NCBI GenBank assembly: GCA_035526665.1
Contig: DATLBY010000089.1
Coordinates: 1-27,390 of the forward strand
Direction: 5' to 3'
DNA: 27,390 nucleotides
DNA from: DATLBY01 sp035526665
Lineage (GTDB): Bacteria > Acidobacteriota > Terriglobia > Bryobacterales > Bryobacteraceae
This document shows positions 1-8,259 of this stretch, piece by piece; position 1 is the first letter of the stretch, and the number at the start of each line of letters is the position of its first letter. The translations under genes were made by a program, and so were the position numbers. The notes under the pieces are model-generated. The model was given only the letters and a program-made list of their open reading frames with translations. It was not told the origin of the DNA and did not search any database.

Positions 1-1
1 A

Positions 2-2410
2 CCGGGTAAGGCCGCCGATAGCCGATTGTATAAACGCGTCGCCGGCCTGGAACAACCTGCCATGCCGTTGGGCAACAAACTCAGTGACCGCGAAGTTCAG
101 ATCCTTAAGGACTGGATCGACAACGGCGCCAGATGGGAAGGTGGTCCGCTCATCGGGAGCACAAAGCCGGCGGCGCCCGCAAATCCAAAATCCTGGTGGG
201 CGTTTCAGAGGCCGGTCCGTCCCGCGGTTCCGCAGAATCCTGATCGCCGGTGGAACGCCAATCCAATCGATGGCTTCGTCAAGGCGGAACTGGACCGGCG
301 AGGCCTCGTTCCGGCGCCGCGCGCCGACAAACGTACGCTGATCCGGCGCGCCTACCTGGATCTTACCGGGCTTCTGCCCGCGCCCGCCGAGGTAGAAGAG
401 TTCCTGAAAGACGAGTCCGCCGACGCTTACGCGAAGGTGCTGGACCGGCTGCTCGCATCCTCTTCTTACGGTGAACGATGGGGACGGCACTGGCTGGACC
501 TGGTTCGCTACGCGGACAGCTGGGGGCACATTCACGATGACGATAATCCCAATGCGTGGCGCTATCGCGATTACGTGATCGACTCGTTTAATAAGGATAA
601 GCCGTATGACCGGTTTATCATCGAGCAGCTGGCGGGGGACGAGTTGGACGAAGTCACACCGGAAACTCTGATCGCCACCAGCTATGGCCGGGTCGGCCCG
701 CGGGTTCGCTTTCGAGAGAAACAGAATCCGCATTACCGCTACGACTATCTGGACGACCTGATCGGCACTACATCCCGCGGCTTCCTCGCGCTGACGGTAA
801 ACTGCGCCCGCTGCCATGATCATAAGTTCGATCCGATCTCGCAGAAGGACTATTACCGGATGATGGCCTCGTTCTTCCCGTTCGTCGACTACGACCATCC
901 GCTAATGCCCGCCGATGAATATGCGGCGTACACCGCAAAAAAGGCGGCGGTGGAGCGCCAGACCAGGCCGCTGAAAGCTGCCATCAAGAAGATTGAAGAG
1001 CCATACCGGCTTGCCGCCTTCGAGAAGAAACTGAAGACGTTTCCGGAAGATATTCAGGTGGCCGTGCATACTCCGGAGGAGAAGCGTACTTCAGGCCAAA
1101 AGCTGCTGGCGGCGCAAGTACTCTCGATTGCGACGGTGGGCCGCAAGGAGATGAATCTACCGGCGGCCGAGCTCGTGGAGGTGCGCGAGCTGGACGCCAG
1201 GATCAAAGCGCTGGAAGCCACGCTGCCTCAGGCGCCGCCGATGGCTGCCGGCATACGGGACGGCGACTACCGGTTTACGCCGGATGGGCCGGGCGACGAG
1301 CCGGTTCCCGGCACCACGGCCAACCGGATCGTAGCCAATTTCAAAGGCTCCTACGTACCGGCTGCGGGGGAACAGTATCAGGCGCCGCCGCTGCGGTTTC
1401 CCGCCGGGGATGCCAATGGCAAGGAGGTGCCGCCGGGATTCCTCACGGTACTCGCGGAAGGTAATCCTGCAACGGCGCATCCGCCGAGCCGCAACCCATC
1501 CACCAGCGGCCGCCGCCGTGCGCTGGCGGAATGGATTGCCTCCAAGGACAATCCTCTGACCGCGCGCGTGATGGTCAACCGGCTGTGGCAGCACCACTTC
1601 GGAAGAGGAATTGTGGATACTCCCAGTAACTTCGGCAAGATGGGGATGCTGCCGACGCATCCGCAGCTACTGGACTGGCTGGCGACGGAATTTCTCAGCC
1701 AGGGCTGGAGCGTGAAAAAGATACAGCGTTTAATAATGTTGTCGGAGACCTACCAGATGGCTTCCACGTTTTACAACGAGAAGAACTTGGCCCAGGATGC
1801 CGGCAATGTGTACCTGTGGAGATTTCCGCTGCAGCGCCTGGAGGCCGAGACGATCCGGGACATCATCCTGGCGGCCAGCGGACAGCTCAACCGGAAGGCG
1901 GGTGGTCCGCCGTTTTTCCCCGCGCTTCCTCCGGCGGTACGGGAGGACGTAAAGAAGATGGGCCGCTGGGAGCTCACCAAGGAGGAGCCAGGCACGTGGC
2001 GCCGGAGTGTTTACTCCTATTTCAAGCGGGCTATGAAGTACCCGATGTTCGAGGTTTTGGATTCGCCCGACAGCAACATCAGTTGTGAGCGGCGCGGCAC
2101 GACCACGGTGCCGACCCAGGCGCTCACGCTGATGAACGATGAATTCATTCTGATCCAGGCGCGGCTCTTCGCGCAGCGCGTCTTCGAGCTGGCTGGTGAC
2201 GATCCGGCAGCGCAAATTCAGGCGGTCTACCGGATCGCTCTGTCACGGGAACCGGAGCCCGGCGAATTCCAGGGGAACGTGCGGTTCCTGGAGAAGCAGC
2301 GGGCGTACCACTCAGCCAGGCCGCCGCTGAAAGATAACGCGATGCAACCGGCGCTGACGGACCTGTGCGCCGTCGTTTTGAATTTGAATGAGTTCGTCTA
2401 TATCAACTAG
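2..2410 (+). CDS. DUF1549/DUF1553 (PSCyt2/PSD1) cytochrome-like protein, 5' partial
   Basis: The reading frame is open to the left edge, so the first visible codon is at base 2 and the true start lies outside the window. The first ~45 residues (MPLGNKLSDREVQ, WIDNGARWEG) match the end of a planctomycete-type cytochrome c (PSCyt1) domain whose haem motif would lie upstream. A DUF1549 domain follows (about residues 70-300, with RRAYLDLTGLLP and a CARCH haem-like motif at fragment residues 268-272, followed by DHKFDPI). Next comes a charged linker and a DUF1553 domain (about 510-770, with NRLWQHHFGRGIV and GTTTVPTQALTLMN). These proteins are exported and nearly always paired with a DUF1501 protein, as here, 9 bp downstream. 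The exact biochemical role is not established; electron transfer linked to polymer breakdown is a common proposal. Family assignment is secure, function is not. Confidence 0.93.
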   Translation, partial: PGKAADSRLYKRVAGLEQPAMPLGNKLSDREVQILKDWIDNGARWEGGPLIGSTKPAAPANPKSWWAFQRPVRPAVPQNPDRRWNANPIDGFVKAELDRRGLVPAPRADKRTLIRRAYLDLTGLLPAPAEVEEFLKDESADAYAKVLDRLLASSSYGERWGRHWLDLVRYADSWGHIHDDDNPNAWRYRDYVIDSFNKDKPYDRFIIEQLAGDELDEVTPETLIATSYGRVGPRVRFREKQNPHYRYDYLDDLIGTTSRGFLALTVNCARCHDHKFDPISQKDYYRMMASFFPFVDYDHPLMPADEYAAYTAKKAAVERQTRPLKAAIKKIEEPYRLAAFEKKLKTFPEDIQVAVHTPEEKRTSGQKLLAAQVLSIATVGRKEMNLPAAELVEVRELDARIKALEATLPQAPPMAAGIRDGDYRFTPDGPGDEPVPGTTANRIVANFKGSYVPAAGEQYQAPPLRFPAGDANGKEVPPGFLTVLAEGNPATAHPPSRNPSTSGRRRALAEWIASKDNPLTARVMVNRLWQHHFGRGIVDTPSNFGKMGMLPTHPQLLDWLATEFLSQGWSVKKIQRLIMLSETYQMASTFYNEKNLAQDAGNVYLWRFPLQRLEAETIRDIILAASGQLNRKAGGPPFFPALPPAVREDVKKMGRWELTKEEPGTWRRSVYSYFKRAMKYPMFEVLDSPDSNISCERRGTTTVPTQALTLMNDEFILIQARLFAQRVFELAGDDPAAQIQAVYRIALSREPEPGEFQGNVRFLEKQRAYHSARPPLKDNAMQPALTDLCAVVLNLNEFVYIN

Positions 2411-2419
2411 AGGGAAGCG

Positions 2420-3883
2420 ATGAAACTCCAGTGCATGTCCCGGCGTGACCTGCTGTTCCGTGCGGGCGAGGGCATTAGCGGGCTCGCGCTGGCTTATCTG
2501 CTGAACCGCGATGGCCTGCTAGCCGCGGAAACCGAAAAAGGTACGGCGTCGTGCATGGGCTCCGCGGGGATTCAATCGCCATTTTTACCCAAGAAGCCGC
2601 ACCTGAAGCCGCGCGCGAAAGCGGTGGTTTCGTTGTTCATGGACGGCGGCGTCAGCGCGATCGATACCTTTAATCCGAAGCCGGCGCTGGACAAATATCA
2701 TGGGCAGCCGCTCCCGGTGAAGGGCGAAGTTCAGGTGCAGCAGGGTTTTCCGGGGCCCATTATGCGGAGTCCCTATAAATTCAAGCGCTACGGGCAATCG
2801 GGGATCGCGGTATCCGAGCTGTTTCCACATATGGCCGGCTGTGTGGACGATATTGCGTTGATCCAGTCGGCACAAGGCCGGTCGAACGACCACTCCATCT
2901 CGCATTTTGAATGGACCTCGGGCTCGCTGCTGACGGGGTTCCCGAGCCTCGGAGCCTGGGTGACCTACGGGCTGGGAACGGAAAATCAAAGTCTTCCGGC
3001 ATTTGTGGTGGTTTACGATCATCGGGGCGGTCCGTATAACGGGCCGTCGAACTGGGGCGCCGGTTTTCTGCCTGCATCGTACCAGGGGACGGTATTCCGT
3101 TCGATGGGGGATCCGATTCTGGATCTGCGTCCGCCGTCCGGGTACGTGACTCCGGAGGAGCAGCGCGCCCGGCTGGATCAACTGGCGCTGCTGAATCACG
3201 AGCACGAGGAGAAGCACCCGGGCAGCTCCGAGCTGTCGGCCCGCATCTCCTCTTACGAGCTGGCTTACCGGATGCAGGGCTGCGCGCCGCAGGCGGTCGA
3301 CTTCTCCGACGAAAGCGACGAGACCAAGCGGCTGTACGGACTGGACCATCCGGTGACTGAGCCATTCGGCAGGCAGTGCCTGATGGCGCGCCGGCTGGTG
3401 GAGCGAGGCGTCCGCTTCGTGCAGTTATTCAGCGGCGCTTACGTCAATTCGAACGTAGACACGTGGGACGCTCACGACAGCATCGTGGACAATCACGGAC
3501 AGCATGCGCTGGAGGTAGACAAGCCGATTGCCGGGCTGATGGCCGACATGAAGCGGCGCGGGCTGCTGGATGAGACGCTGGTGTTGTGGCATACCGAGTT
3601 CGGGCGAATGCCGATCTCACAGCGGGGCGTGGGGCGCGATCATAATCCGGGGGCGATGAGCATCTGGATGGCGGGGGCGGGCATAAAGGGCGGGCAGGTG
3701 ATTGGGGCTAGCGACGACTTTGGCTACAAGGTGACCGAGCAGCCGATCACTGTTTTCGATTTTCACGCCACCATTCTGCACCTGCTCGGCATCGATCACA
3801 AGCGGCTCACTTATTTGTTCAATGGCCGCAACATGCGCTTGACGGATGTGCACGGAGAACTCATTCCCCAGATCGTGGCGTGA
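2420..3883 (+). CDS. DUF1501 family secreted protein (sulfatase/alkaline-phosphatase-like fold)
   Basis: 487 residues. The ATG follows the preceding stop by 9 nt with a purine-rich AGGGAAG as ribosome binding site. The N-terminus has an SRRDLLFRAG segment and a hydrophobic stretch, a Tat-type leader. DUF1501 signatures run throughout: SLFMDGGVSAIDTFNPK near residue 70, FGRQCLMARRLVERGVRF near 315, and a C-terminal WHTEFGRMP / GRDHNP block, where Asp/His residues resemble the metal-site motifs of the alkaline phosphatase superfamily. It ends with HLLGIDHKRLTYLFNGR, typical of the family. DUF1501 proteins occur as conserved partners of DUF1549/DUF1553 proteins, and the pair here is clearly one operon. 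Catalytic activity has not been shown for the family as far as I know, so I do not name a substrate. Confidence 0.94.
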   Translation: MKLQCMSRRDLLFRAGEGISGLALAYLLNRDGLLAAETEKGTASCMGSAGIQSPFLPKKPHLKPRAKAVVSLFMDGGVSAIDTFNPKPALDKYHGQPLPVKGEVQVQQGFPGPIMRSPYKFKRYGQSGIAVSELFPHMAGCVDDIALIQSAQGRSNDHSISHFEWTSGSLLTGFPSLGAWVTYGLGTENQSLPAFVVVYDHRGGPYNGPSNWGAGFLPASYQGTVFRSMGDPILDLRPPSGYVTPEEQRARLDQLALLNHEHEEKHPGSSELSARISSYELAYRMQGCAPQAVDFSDESDETKRLYGLDHPVTEPFGRQCLMARRLVERGVRFVQLFSGAYVNSNVDTWDAHDSIVDNHGQHALEVDKPIAGLMADMKRRGLLDETLVLWHTEFGRMPISQRGVGRDHNPGAMSIWMAGAGIKGGQVIGASDDFGYKVTEQPITVFDFHATILHLLGIDHKRLTYLFNGRNMRLTDVHGELIPQIVA

Positions 3884-3906
3884 TGGGGCACTGGGCCGGA
3901 GCGGAA

Positions 3907-3934
3907 TTGACAACTCCCTGACTCCGGGTATAGT
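3907..3934 (+). promoter_or_regulatory. Sigma70-type promoter for the oxidation operon
   Basis: TTGACA (3907-3912), a 16-bp spacer, and TATAGT (3929-3934) form a near-consensus housekeeping promoter in the 63-bp gap after the DUF1501 gene. The expected transcription start, about 7 nt after the -10, is near 3941, only ~6 nt before the ATG at 3947. No Shine-Dalgarno sequence lies between, so the first message of the operon may be almost leaderless. Confidence 0.65.
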
Positions 3935-3946
3935 CTGCCTCTGACA

Positions 3947-4780
3947 ATGACATTGTTCAGCAGTCTGATAATCCGCGCTCCGGTAATGCTTGCCGGCATC
4001 GCGTTCGGGATGTCCGCGCAAGTGATAAAGCCGAAAAATCCGCTGGGAGCGGGACTTGCGGTAGTTGCCGCGGGACGCACTCTGTACAACAAAACCTGCA
4101 CCGAGTGCCATGGGCCGGACGGCAACGAGGGAGACCGGGCGCCATCCCTGAATGCCAACCGGCGCTATTTCCGGCTCAGCGAGGCGGCCATCTTCGACGC
4201 CATCAAGAACGGCATTGCGGGTACCGCCATGCCGGCCACAGGGTTGCCGGATCTCGACGTCTGGAGGATCGTGGCCTTCATTCGCAATATCAGAAGCACC
4301 GCGTCGGACAATAACGTGCCGGGAGATGCGGATAACGGAATGAGAGTATTCACTGGCGTAGGCGGGTGCACGCGGTGTCACATGATCCGGGGACAAGGCG
4401 GAACCCTTGGTCCGGATCTTTCCAGCATCGGCGCGCAGGTCACCTTACAAAAGCTGCGGGAATCGTTGACCCAGGATGTACCGATCCCGCCGGGCTACCG
4501 GCCTGTGACGGTAACGACTCTCACGGGTAACGTGGTGCAGGGGATCGCCCGGAATGAGGACGCATTTTCCATACAGATCCTGGACGAGAAGAACAGGCTG
4601 CATCTGTTTGACAAGCAGGAGCTGCGCGGCATCGTTTATGGAAAACAATCTTTGATGCCCCGTAACTACGATAAGGTACTGACGAGCACGCAGTTTCGTG
4701 ACCTGATAGCGATGTTAAGCAAGCAGGCACGGACTAAGGTCAAGATGGAGCAGCAGGGAGAGAACGAGATCGGACGATGA
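3947..4780 (+). CDS. Dihaem c-type cytochrome, secreted
   Basis: 277 residues with an N-terminal signal segment (hydrophobic to about residue 24, ending near SAQ). Two c-type haem motifs are visible: CTECH at residues 51-55 and CTRCH at 141-145. Met95 (TAMPATG) is a likely sixth ligand for the first haem. The C-terminal ~130 residues (GPDLSSIG, then LTGNVVQGI and a final LMPRNYDKVLT with Met237) resemble the putative haem-binding domain (TIGR02603-like) found in planctomycete and acidobacterial cytochromes. The gene overlaps the PQQ dehydrogenase start by 4 bp (ATGA at 4777-4780), so translation is probably coupled, and it is the obvious periplasmic electron acceptor for that enzyme. The start is the first ATG after the promoter; there is no Shine-Dalgarno sequence in front of it. 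Confidence 0.92.
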   Translation: MTLFSSLIIRAPVMLAGIAFGMSAQVIKPKNPLGAGLAVVAAGRTLYNKTCTECHGPDGNEGDRAPSLNANRRYFRLSEAAIFDAIKNGIAGTAMPATGLPDLDVWRIVAFIRNIRSTASDNNVPGDADNGMRVFTGVGGCTRCHMIRGQGGTLGPDLSSIGAQVTLQKLRESLTQDVPIPPGYRPVTVTTLTGNVVQGIARNEDAFSIQILDEKNRLHLFDKQELRGIVYGKQSLMPRNYDKVLTSTQFRDLIAMLSKQARTKVKMEQQGENEIGR

Positions 4781-6369
4781 AAATTACTAGACTGCTCTAC
4801 CTGGTTTGTTGCGGGTGGCCGCTCGGGGGGCAGGTCACGGATCACCAATTGCGGGAGGCCAACCCCGCGAACTGGCTTCACTATAACGGCAGTTACGATA
4901 GCCGCCGGCACAGCGCGCTGAAGCAGATCAACGCCAGTACGGTAGATGCCCTGGTGCCAAAGTGGGTTTTTCACGTGCCCGGCGCGACGCACCTGGAGAC
5001 GGTACCGATCGTGGTGGACGGCGTGATGTACGTGACGCAGCCGAACGAGGTGTACGCACTGGACGCGCGCAGCGGGCGGCAAATCTGGGAATATCATCGG
5101 ATCCCAGCGCGACAAAAAGGGCCCAACCGGGGTGTAGCAGTCTGGGGCGATAAAGTCTACTTCACAACGCCGGACGCGTACCTGATCGCGATCGATGCCG
5201 CCAGCGGCAACGTGAAATGGGAAGCGAAGCTGGCTGAAGCCAGCGACGGCTACTGGTCGCCGGCGGCGCCGATGGTGGCGAACGGCAAAGTGATCGCCGG
5301 CATCGCTCCCAGTGACCACGGCCTGAATGGGTTTCTGGATGCGTACGATGCCACAACGGGCGAACGCTTGTGGCGATTTAATCCCATTCCAAAGCCAGGC
5401 GAGCCGGGATCGGAAACATGGTCCGGCGATTCCTGGAAAACCGGCGGCGGAGATACGTGGCTGACCGGCAGCTACGATCCCGAGCTGAATCTGCTGTATT
5501 GGGGGATCGGCAACCCGGCCCCCGATTTTAATGGCGATGTGCGCAAGGGCGACAATCTTTATACGGAATGCGTGGTGGCCCTCGATCTGAATACGGGAAA
5601 AATGAAGTGGTATTTTCAGTTCACCCCCCACGACACCATGGATTGGGACGCGGTGGAGATTCCGATCCTGGTGGATGCGCCGTATCAGGGAAAGATGCGG
5701 AAGCTGATGGCTCACGCCGACCGTAATGGTTTCTACTACCTGCTGGATCGGGTCACCGGTAAGTTCCTGACGGGGACTCCCTTCGTACATCACTTGAACT
5801 GGGCCACCGGCCTGACGGCGGAAGGGCGGCCGATTCGAGTGCCGGGGATCGAACCCAGCTTGAAAGGAACGAGAGTATGTCCGGCTGCCATTGGAGCCGC
5901 GAACTGGATGTCGCCGGCTTATAACCCGGAAACCGGACTTTTTTATGTAGTCGCGCAGGAAGGCTGCGGACTGGCCAACAAATCCACCGAGACATTCCGG
6001 CCGGGCGGCTTTCAGTATCGAGCCACCGGCGATGTGAACCTGAAGGACGAATCCTGGAAAGTGTATGTCCGGGCGCTGGACCTCACCACGGGCAAGTTGC
6101 AGTGGGAATCCGAGCGGGTCGGCTCTACCAGTTTCGGTGGTGGATTGCTCTCCACGGCCGGCGGCCTGATTTTCTCCGGGGAGGTAAACGGGCAGTTCGT
6201 CGCGCTGGATGCGAAAAGCGGCAAGGCCCTTTGGCATTTCAACACGGGGCAGGCGATTACCGCGCAGCCGATCACCTATTCGATTCAGGGAAAACAGCAT
6301 GTGGCCATAGCGTCGGCTTCCGATGTGATCAGTTTCGGGCTGTTCGAGCCTAAGAAGGGCAAGAAGTGA
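4777..6369 (+). CDS. PQQ-dependent (quinoprotein) dehydrogenase, probable lanthanide-type metal site
   Basis: 530 residues, a signal peptide followed by one eight-bladed quinoprotein propeller. The N-terminal WLHYNGSYDSRRHSAL, GVAVWGDKVYF and GNPAP motifs are those of the methanol/ethanol dehydrogenase family. By-eye alignment places the metal/PQQ ligands at Asp180 (normally Glu), Asn246, catalytic Asp289 and Asp291. The Asp289-Trp-Asp291 pair matches the D-x-D signature of lanthanide-dependent XoxF/PedH enzymes, whereas calcium enzymes have Ala or Ser at the second position. The adjacent cysteine pair that normally precedes the VNRGVA block is missing (RQKGPNRGVA here); the only CC is in the signal peptide. 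The enzyme lacks its own haem domain and is coupled to the dihaem cytochrome upstream. It would oxidise an alcohol or an aldose in the periplasm; the mutarotase/lactonase next door favours an aldose, by inference. Confidence 0.92.
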   Translation: MKITRLLYLVCCGWPLGGQVTDHQLREANPANWLHYNGSYDSRRHSALKQINASTVDALVPKWVFHVPGATHLETVPIVVDGVMYVTQPNEVYALDARSGRQIWEYHRIPARQKGPNRGVAVWGDKVYFTTPDAYLIAIDAASGNVKWEAKLAEASDGYWSPAAPMVANGKVIAGIAPSDHGLNGFLDAYDATTGERLWRFNPIPKPGEPGSETWSGDSWKTGGGDTWLTGSYDPELNLLYWGIGNPAPDFNGDVRKGDNLYTECVVALDLNTGKMKWYFQFTPHDTMDWDAVEIPILVDAPYQGKMRKLMAHADRNGFYYLLDRVTGKFLTGTPFVHHLNWATGLTAEGRPIRVPGIEPSLKGTRVCPAAIGAANWMSPAYNPETGLFYVVAQEGCGLANKSTETFRPGGFQYRATGDVNLKDESWKVYVRALDLTTGKLQWESERVGSTSFGGGLLSTAGGLIFSGEVNGQFVALDAKSGKALWHFNTGQAITAQPITYSIQGKQHVAIASASDVISFGLFEPKKGKK

Positions 6370-8243
6370 ACGCCTGGAGATTTCTGGCTGCTATCGTTTT
6401 CATCAGCGTTTGCGGCCTGGCCCAGACCCGCTACAGCGTAGCGGATGAGCCTGCGGCGGGTCCGGGCTCGCCGCGCGTAGTGGTTCTGCGGGATCAGGCA
6501 GCAGGTGTGGAAGCCGCGGTCACTCCCTCGGAGGGGGGAGAACTCAGCAGCTATCGAGTTAAGTTCCAAGGCCAGTGGATCGAGCTGCTGTATCACGCGC
6601 GCGACTACTCGCCGGGGCCTGGGTTCAAAGGCAAAGCTCCGCTGCTGTGGCCGGCTGTGGGAGCGCAGTATCCGGTAGGAACCATTCCTGAAACAAGCTG
6701 CGGCGAGGGTACATATGCGGTGGCCGGCAAGAGCTATCCAATGCCGTGCCATGGCTTTGCCCGTAGTCTGCCGTGGAACGAAGTGAAACGATCGGCGGAC
6801 AATAGCGGCGCGCGAGTGACTGTGCAATTGCGAGACTCCGCCCGCACGCGGCCACTGTACCCGTTTGCGTTTCAGTTAGACGCCAGCTACACGCTTTCCG
6901 GGGGGCATCTCACTATCGATTACACCGTGGCCTCGGACCGGTCGAACGCCGAGCCGATGAAGTTTTCGATCGGCAACCACATTGCATTTAATATTCCGTT
7001 TGTAAAGGGGAGCAATCCGGCGGAGATGACTTTCGAGACACCCAGTACCGTGCAATTGCTGCGGAACTCGCGGGGTGTGTTGAGTGGGGAACAAAGGCCG
7101 CGTTCGTTCGACACTCCCACGCGTCTGGGTGATTTCGATGCCCTGGTCGCGATGCCCTTGGCCGGTTATCGGAGCCAGCCGTACGTCCGGCTGGTGGATC
7201 CGCAGGGCGTCTCGCTGCGGGTCACGCAACAGGCAAGCTCGACCGTGGCAGAGCCGCTTGTCAGATTCAACATCTTTGGCGGGCCCAAAACCGGTTACTT
7301 CAGCCCCGAGCCTTGGTTTGGCATACAGAATTCCTTGAACCTTGGCCGCGGAGTGGTTCAGCTGGCCCCGGGAGAGAGCTGGAAGTGGCGCATTGAACTG
7401 CAGGCGGACGGTCCTGCACCCGCGGTTCCGCCAGGCTCATCCGGGATCGAGAAGATTGCCGGCGATTTCGGATTTGTCGAAGGTCCGGTATGGTCCAAGC
7501 AGGGGTTTTTGATATTCAGCGACATCTACAACTCCCGTATCATGAAATCCACGGGTGCCAATCATGCCGGGATTTATCGCAACTATTCGAACGCGGCAAA
7601 CGGCAATTCCATGGACGTACAAGGCCGTTTGTATACGGCGGAACGCGACGGGCGGCGCGTCGTGCGAATGGAGCGGGACGGCAGCCTTAGCGTGATTGCG
7701 GCGGAATGGAAGGGGAAGCGTCTCAACTCGCCGAATGACGTGACCGTCAGGCGGGATGGCCAGGTTTACTTTTCCGACCCGGCTTCCAAAGCGGTACTGG
7801 AGCCGCAGGAGCTTGGCTTCAATGGCGTGTATCATGTGACGCCGTCCGGCAAGCTTTCCCTGATCACCGAAAAGCTGGCGCGGCCCAATGGGGTGGCGCT
7901 GACGCCGGACGGACGCACTCTCTATGTCGCGGATTCCGAGGCGAAGAAGATATTCGCATACGATCTGGACGGCGACGGCAATGCGTCCAGGGAACGCGTT
8001 TTCATTTCGGGCATAGATGGCTCGCCTGACGGCCTTCGGGTCGCGGCCAATGGCAACTTGTATATCGCATGCCGTGGTATCTGCGTCTATACGCCCGCGG
8101 GAAAATTTATACGGACGATTGAGTTTCCGGAATCCCCGGCCAACTGCGCCTTCGGGGACGCGGACCTGCGCACCCTCTATGTGACAGCGCGGACTTCTAT
8201 CTACCGCATTCGCATTCCGGATACAGGGTCGCTGCAGTACTAA
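6366..8243 (+). CDS. Aldose 1-epimerase / SMP-30 gluconolactonase fusion protein, secreted
   Basis: 625 residues starting at a GTG that overlaps the previous stop (GTGA, 6366-6369), with a signal peptide (to about residue 20). Residues ~38-345 are an aldose 1-epimerase-like domain: HGFAR with His129, GNHIAFN with His205 and PEPWFG with Glu315 fit the two catalytic histidines and the catalytic glutamate. Residues ~355-620 are an SMP-30/gluconolactonase/LRE-type six-bladed propeller, with the metal ligands recognisable as Glu372 (VEGPVW), Asn457 (NSPNDV) and Asp555 (SPDGL). Both halves therefore look catalytically intact. Known roles are interconverting sugar anomers and hydrolysing sugar lactones, the steps just before and just after aldose oxidation by a quinoprotein. 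The fusion in an operon with a PQQ dehydrogenase is the most informative context in the window. Confidence 0.9.
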   Translation: MNAWRFLAAIVFISVCGLAQTRYSVADEPAAGPGSPRVVVLRDQAAGVEAAVTPSEGGELSSYRVKFQGQWIELLYHARDYSPGPGFKGKAPLLWPAVGAQYPVGTIPETSCGEGTYAVAGKSYPMPCHGFARSLPWNEVKRSADNSGARVTVQLRDSARTRPLYPFAFQLDASYTLSGGHLTIDYTVASDRSNAEPMKFSIGNHIAFNIPFVKGSNPAEMTFETPSTVQLLRNSRGVLSGEQRPRSFDTPTRLGDFDALVAMPLAGYRSQPYVRLVDPQGVSLRVTQQASSTVAEPLVRFNIFGGPKTGYFSPEPWFGIQNSLNLGRGVVQLAPGESWKWRIELQADGPAPAVPPGSSGIEKIAGDFGFVEGPVWSKQGFLIFSDIYNSRIMKSTGANHAGIYRNYSNAANGNSMDVQGRLYTAERDGRRVVRMERDGSLSVIAAEWKGKRLNSPNDVTVRRDGQVYFSDPASKAVLEPQELGFNGVYHVTPSGKLSLITEKLARPNGVALTPDGRTLYVADSEAKKIFAYDLDGDGNASRERVFISGIDGSPDGLRVAANGNLYIACRGICVYTPAGKFIRTIEFPESPANCAFGDADLRTLYVTARTSIYRIRIPDTGSLQY

Positions 8244-8259
8244 GAACGGAGGCGTATCG

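Noticed and set aside
4666..6300. Long open frame (about 540 codons) on the minus strand opposite the PQQ dehydrogenase
   Set aside because: It lies antisense to a gene with clear family motifs, encodes no recognisable domain, and its composition is that of a GC-rich shadow frame.
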